Below are positions 63,140-64,000 of a DNA stretch of 64,000 bases, piece after piece. The notes beneath the pieces were generated by a model. That model was not told the origin of the DNA. It did no database searches and was given only the letters and a program-made list of their open reading frames with translations. The position numbers were made by a program, and so were the translations under genes. This stretch comes from Nitrobacter hamburgensis X14. Lineage in GTDB: Bacteria; Pseudomonadota; Alphaproteobacteria; Rhizobiales; Xanthobacteraceae. The DNA lies in contig NC_007964.1 in the NCBI RefSeq assembly GCF_000013885.1, positions 3,334,001-3,398,000 on the forward strand, given 5' to 3'. Position 1 is the first letter of the stretch; every line of letters starts with the position of its first letter.

Positions 63140-64000
63140 CTTCCAGGCTCTCAGCCTGAATGGTCGAGGGAGAGCCGTCCATCCCATTAGATGGTACGAT
63201 CGCTACCGCGCGGGCGGCATTGAGGCGTTGGCCGATCATCGGTCGAGGCCGAACCGGGTCTGGAATCGCATCCCCGACGATGTGCGGGGCCAGATCATTG
63301 GACTGGCGCTGGAGCTCCCCGAGCTGTCCCCGCGAGAACTGGCGGTGCGCTTTACCGATGAGCGAAAGTACTTTGTCTCCGAGGCTTCGGTCTATCGGCT
63401 GCTGAAGGCGCACGATCTCATCACCAGCCCGGCTTATGTGGTGATCAAGGCGGCGAACGAGTTCAAGGACAAGACCACCGCCATCAATCAGCTCTGGCAG
63501 ACCGACTTCACCTATCTCAAGATCACCGGCTGGGGCTGGTACTATCTGTCGACCGTGCTGGACGACTTCTCGCGCTACATCGTGGCCTGGCGGCTCGGCC
63601 CCACCATGTGCGCTTCCGACGTCACGGCGACGCTGGACCAGGCGCTCGCGGCCTCGGGGCTGGACCACATCAATGGAAAGCAGCGGCCGCGGCTTCTCAG
63701 CGACAACGGATCGAGTTACGCGGCGGACGACCTGGCCAAGTGGCTCGAGAGCAAAGGCATGCAGCACGTGCGCGGCGCGCCGTATCATCCCCAGACCCAA
63801 GGCAAGATCGAGCGCTGGCATCAGACCTTGAAGAACCGCATCCTGCTCGAGAACTATTACCTGCCTGGCGATCTCGAGCGGCAGGTCGGCGCCTTCGTCG
63901 AGCACTACAATCACGACCGCTATCATGAAAGCATCGACAATCTGGCCCCGGCTGACGTCTACTTCGGCAGGTCCGAGACCATCCTCGCAGAACGTCAGCG
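63140..64000 (+). pseudogene. IS3-family OrfB integrase, lacking its N-terminus (runs off the right edge)
   Basis: The frame reads IRWYDRYRAGGIEALADHRS, LSPRELAVRFTDERKYFVSE, then the rve domain: WQTDFTYLKITGWGWYYLST (first Asp), RPRLLSDNGSSYAADDLAKW (second Asp) and HPQTQGKIERWHQTLKNRIL (Glu). The DDE triad is intact, but the first part of OrfB is lost at the IS1111 junction and the end lies beyond 64000. Confidence 0.8.

Larger units (their letters stand above)
62079..64000 (+). mobile_element. IS3-family element interrupted by an IS1111-type element
   Basis: The probable left end is TGAGGGACTTTCCGGAGGGA at 62079. OrfA starts at 62134 (AAGGAG upstream), OrfB resumes at 63140, and the right end is beyond the window. 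A minus-strand IS1111/IS110 transposase occupies 62275-63123. Parts of OrfA and OrfB are missing at the junctions, so the insertion was followed by, or involved, a deletion. Confidence 0.65.

Noticed and set aside
63120..63926. Leftward 268-codon open frame
   Set aside because: It is antisense to the IS3 integrase, which shows a complete DDE triad on the plus strand.
1..64000. tRNA, rRNA, riboswitch or tmRNA genes
   Set aside because: No T-loop or conserved RNA core was recognised by eye on either strand. A covariance-model scan would be decisive.

Overview
The window is high-GC DNA with the look of an alphaproteobacterium of the order Hyphomicrobiales, most likely the Bradyrhizobium/Nitrobacter/Rhodopseudomonas group. 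The evidence is the codon use, two H-NS-type regulators carrying the TWSGRGK DNA-binding core, and a mix of IS66, IS630, IS110, IS701 and IS5 elements typical of that group. This placement is an inference; no rRNA or tRNA gene was seen.

Positions 1-42663 plus 49826-51298 form one large Wzx/Wzy-type exopolysaccharide (EPS) locus joined to a type I secretion system. The leftward units are: a four-gene unit (8380 to 2831: acyltransferase-glycosyltransferase fusion, periplasmic toroid protein, Wzy-like polymerase, methyltransferase); a glycosyltransferase-methyltransferase fusion (10005 to 8491); an aminotransferase/epimerase/aminotransferase unit (14958 to 11650); a seven-gene unit (22304 to 15144: WecG-, WecB- and WecC-like enzymes, Gfo/Idh oxidoreductase, acetyltransferase, Wzx flippase, N-acetyltransferase); a six-gene secretion operon (34889 to 23468: giant modular surface protein, methyltransferase, small protein, type I ABC exporter, HlyD adaptor, toroid protein); and rfbCBDA for dTDP-L-rhamnose (38484 to 35057). 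Rightward are an FkbM-type methyltransferase, a GT4, a GT2, wzc-like and wza-like export genes, and the initiating phosphoglycosyltransferase (49826). A second large beta-helix/Ig-like protein runs off the left edge.

The predicted workflow is as follows. The 49826 enzyme loads the first sugar on undecaprenyl phosphate. Glycosyltransferases add L-rhamnose and ManNAcA-type amino sugars. Acetyl- and methyltransferases decorate the unit. Wzx flips it, the Wzy-like protein polymerises it, and Wzc/Wza export it. In parallel, the type I system probably secretes the large cadherin/DUF4082 protein and perhaps the beta-helix protein as matrix components. Almost every unit in the locus starts behind an AT-rich intergenic island, against a GC-rich background.

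Positions 42664-49645 are a 7-kb insertion-sequence pile-up that separates the wza-like gene from the phosphoglycosyltransferase gene. It holds an IS630 transposase split into two halves about 5 kb apart, two intact IS110-family transposases, several IS110 and IS66 fragments, and an in-frame IS701/IS66 chimera.

Positions 51299-64000 are an accessory, decayed zone. It contains istB and IS5 fragments, two H-NS paralogues, an internally deleted IS5 copy, and a truncated serine-recombinase cassette abutting the 5' end of a DUF2189 gene. It also has an intact IS5 copy with inverted repeats and a TTA duplication, an intact IS701 copy, and two remnants of phage tail tape-measure genes flanking a lone 2-oxoglutarate/Fe(II) oxygenase gene. 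An IS3 element invaded by an IS1111-type element runs off the right edge.
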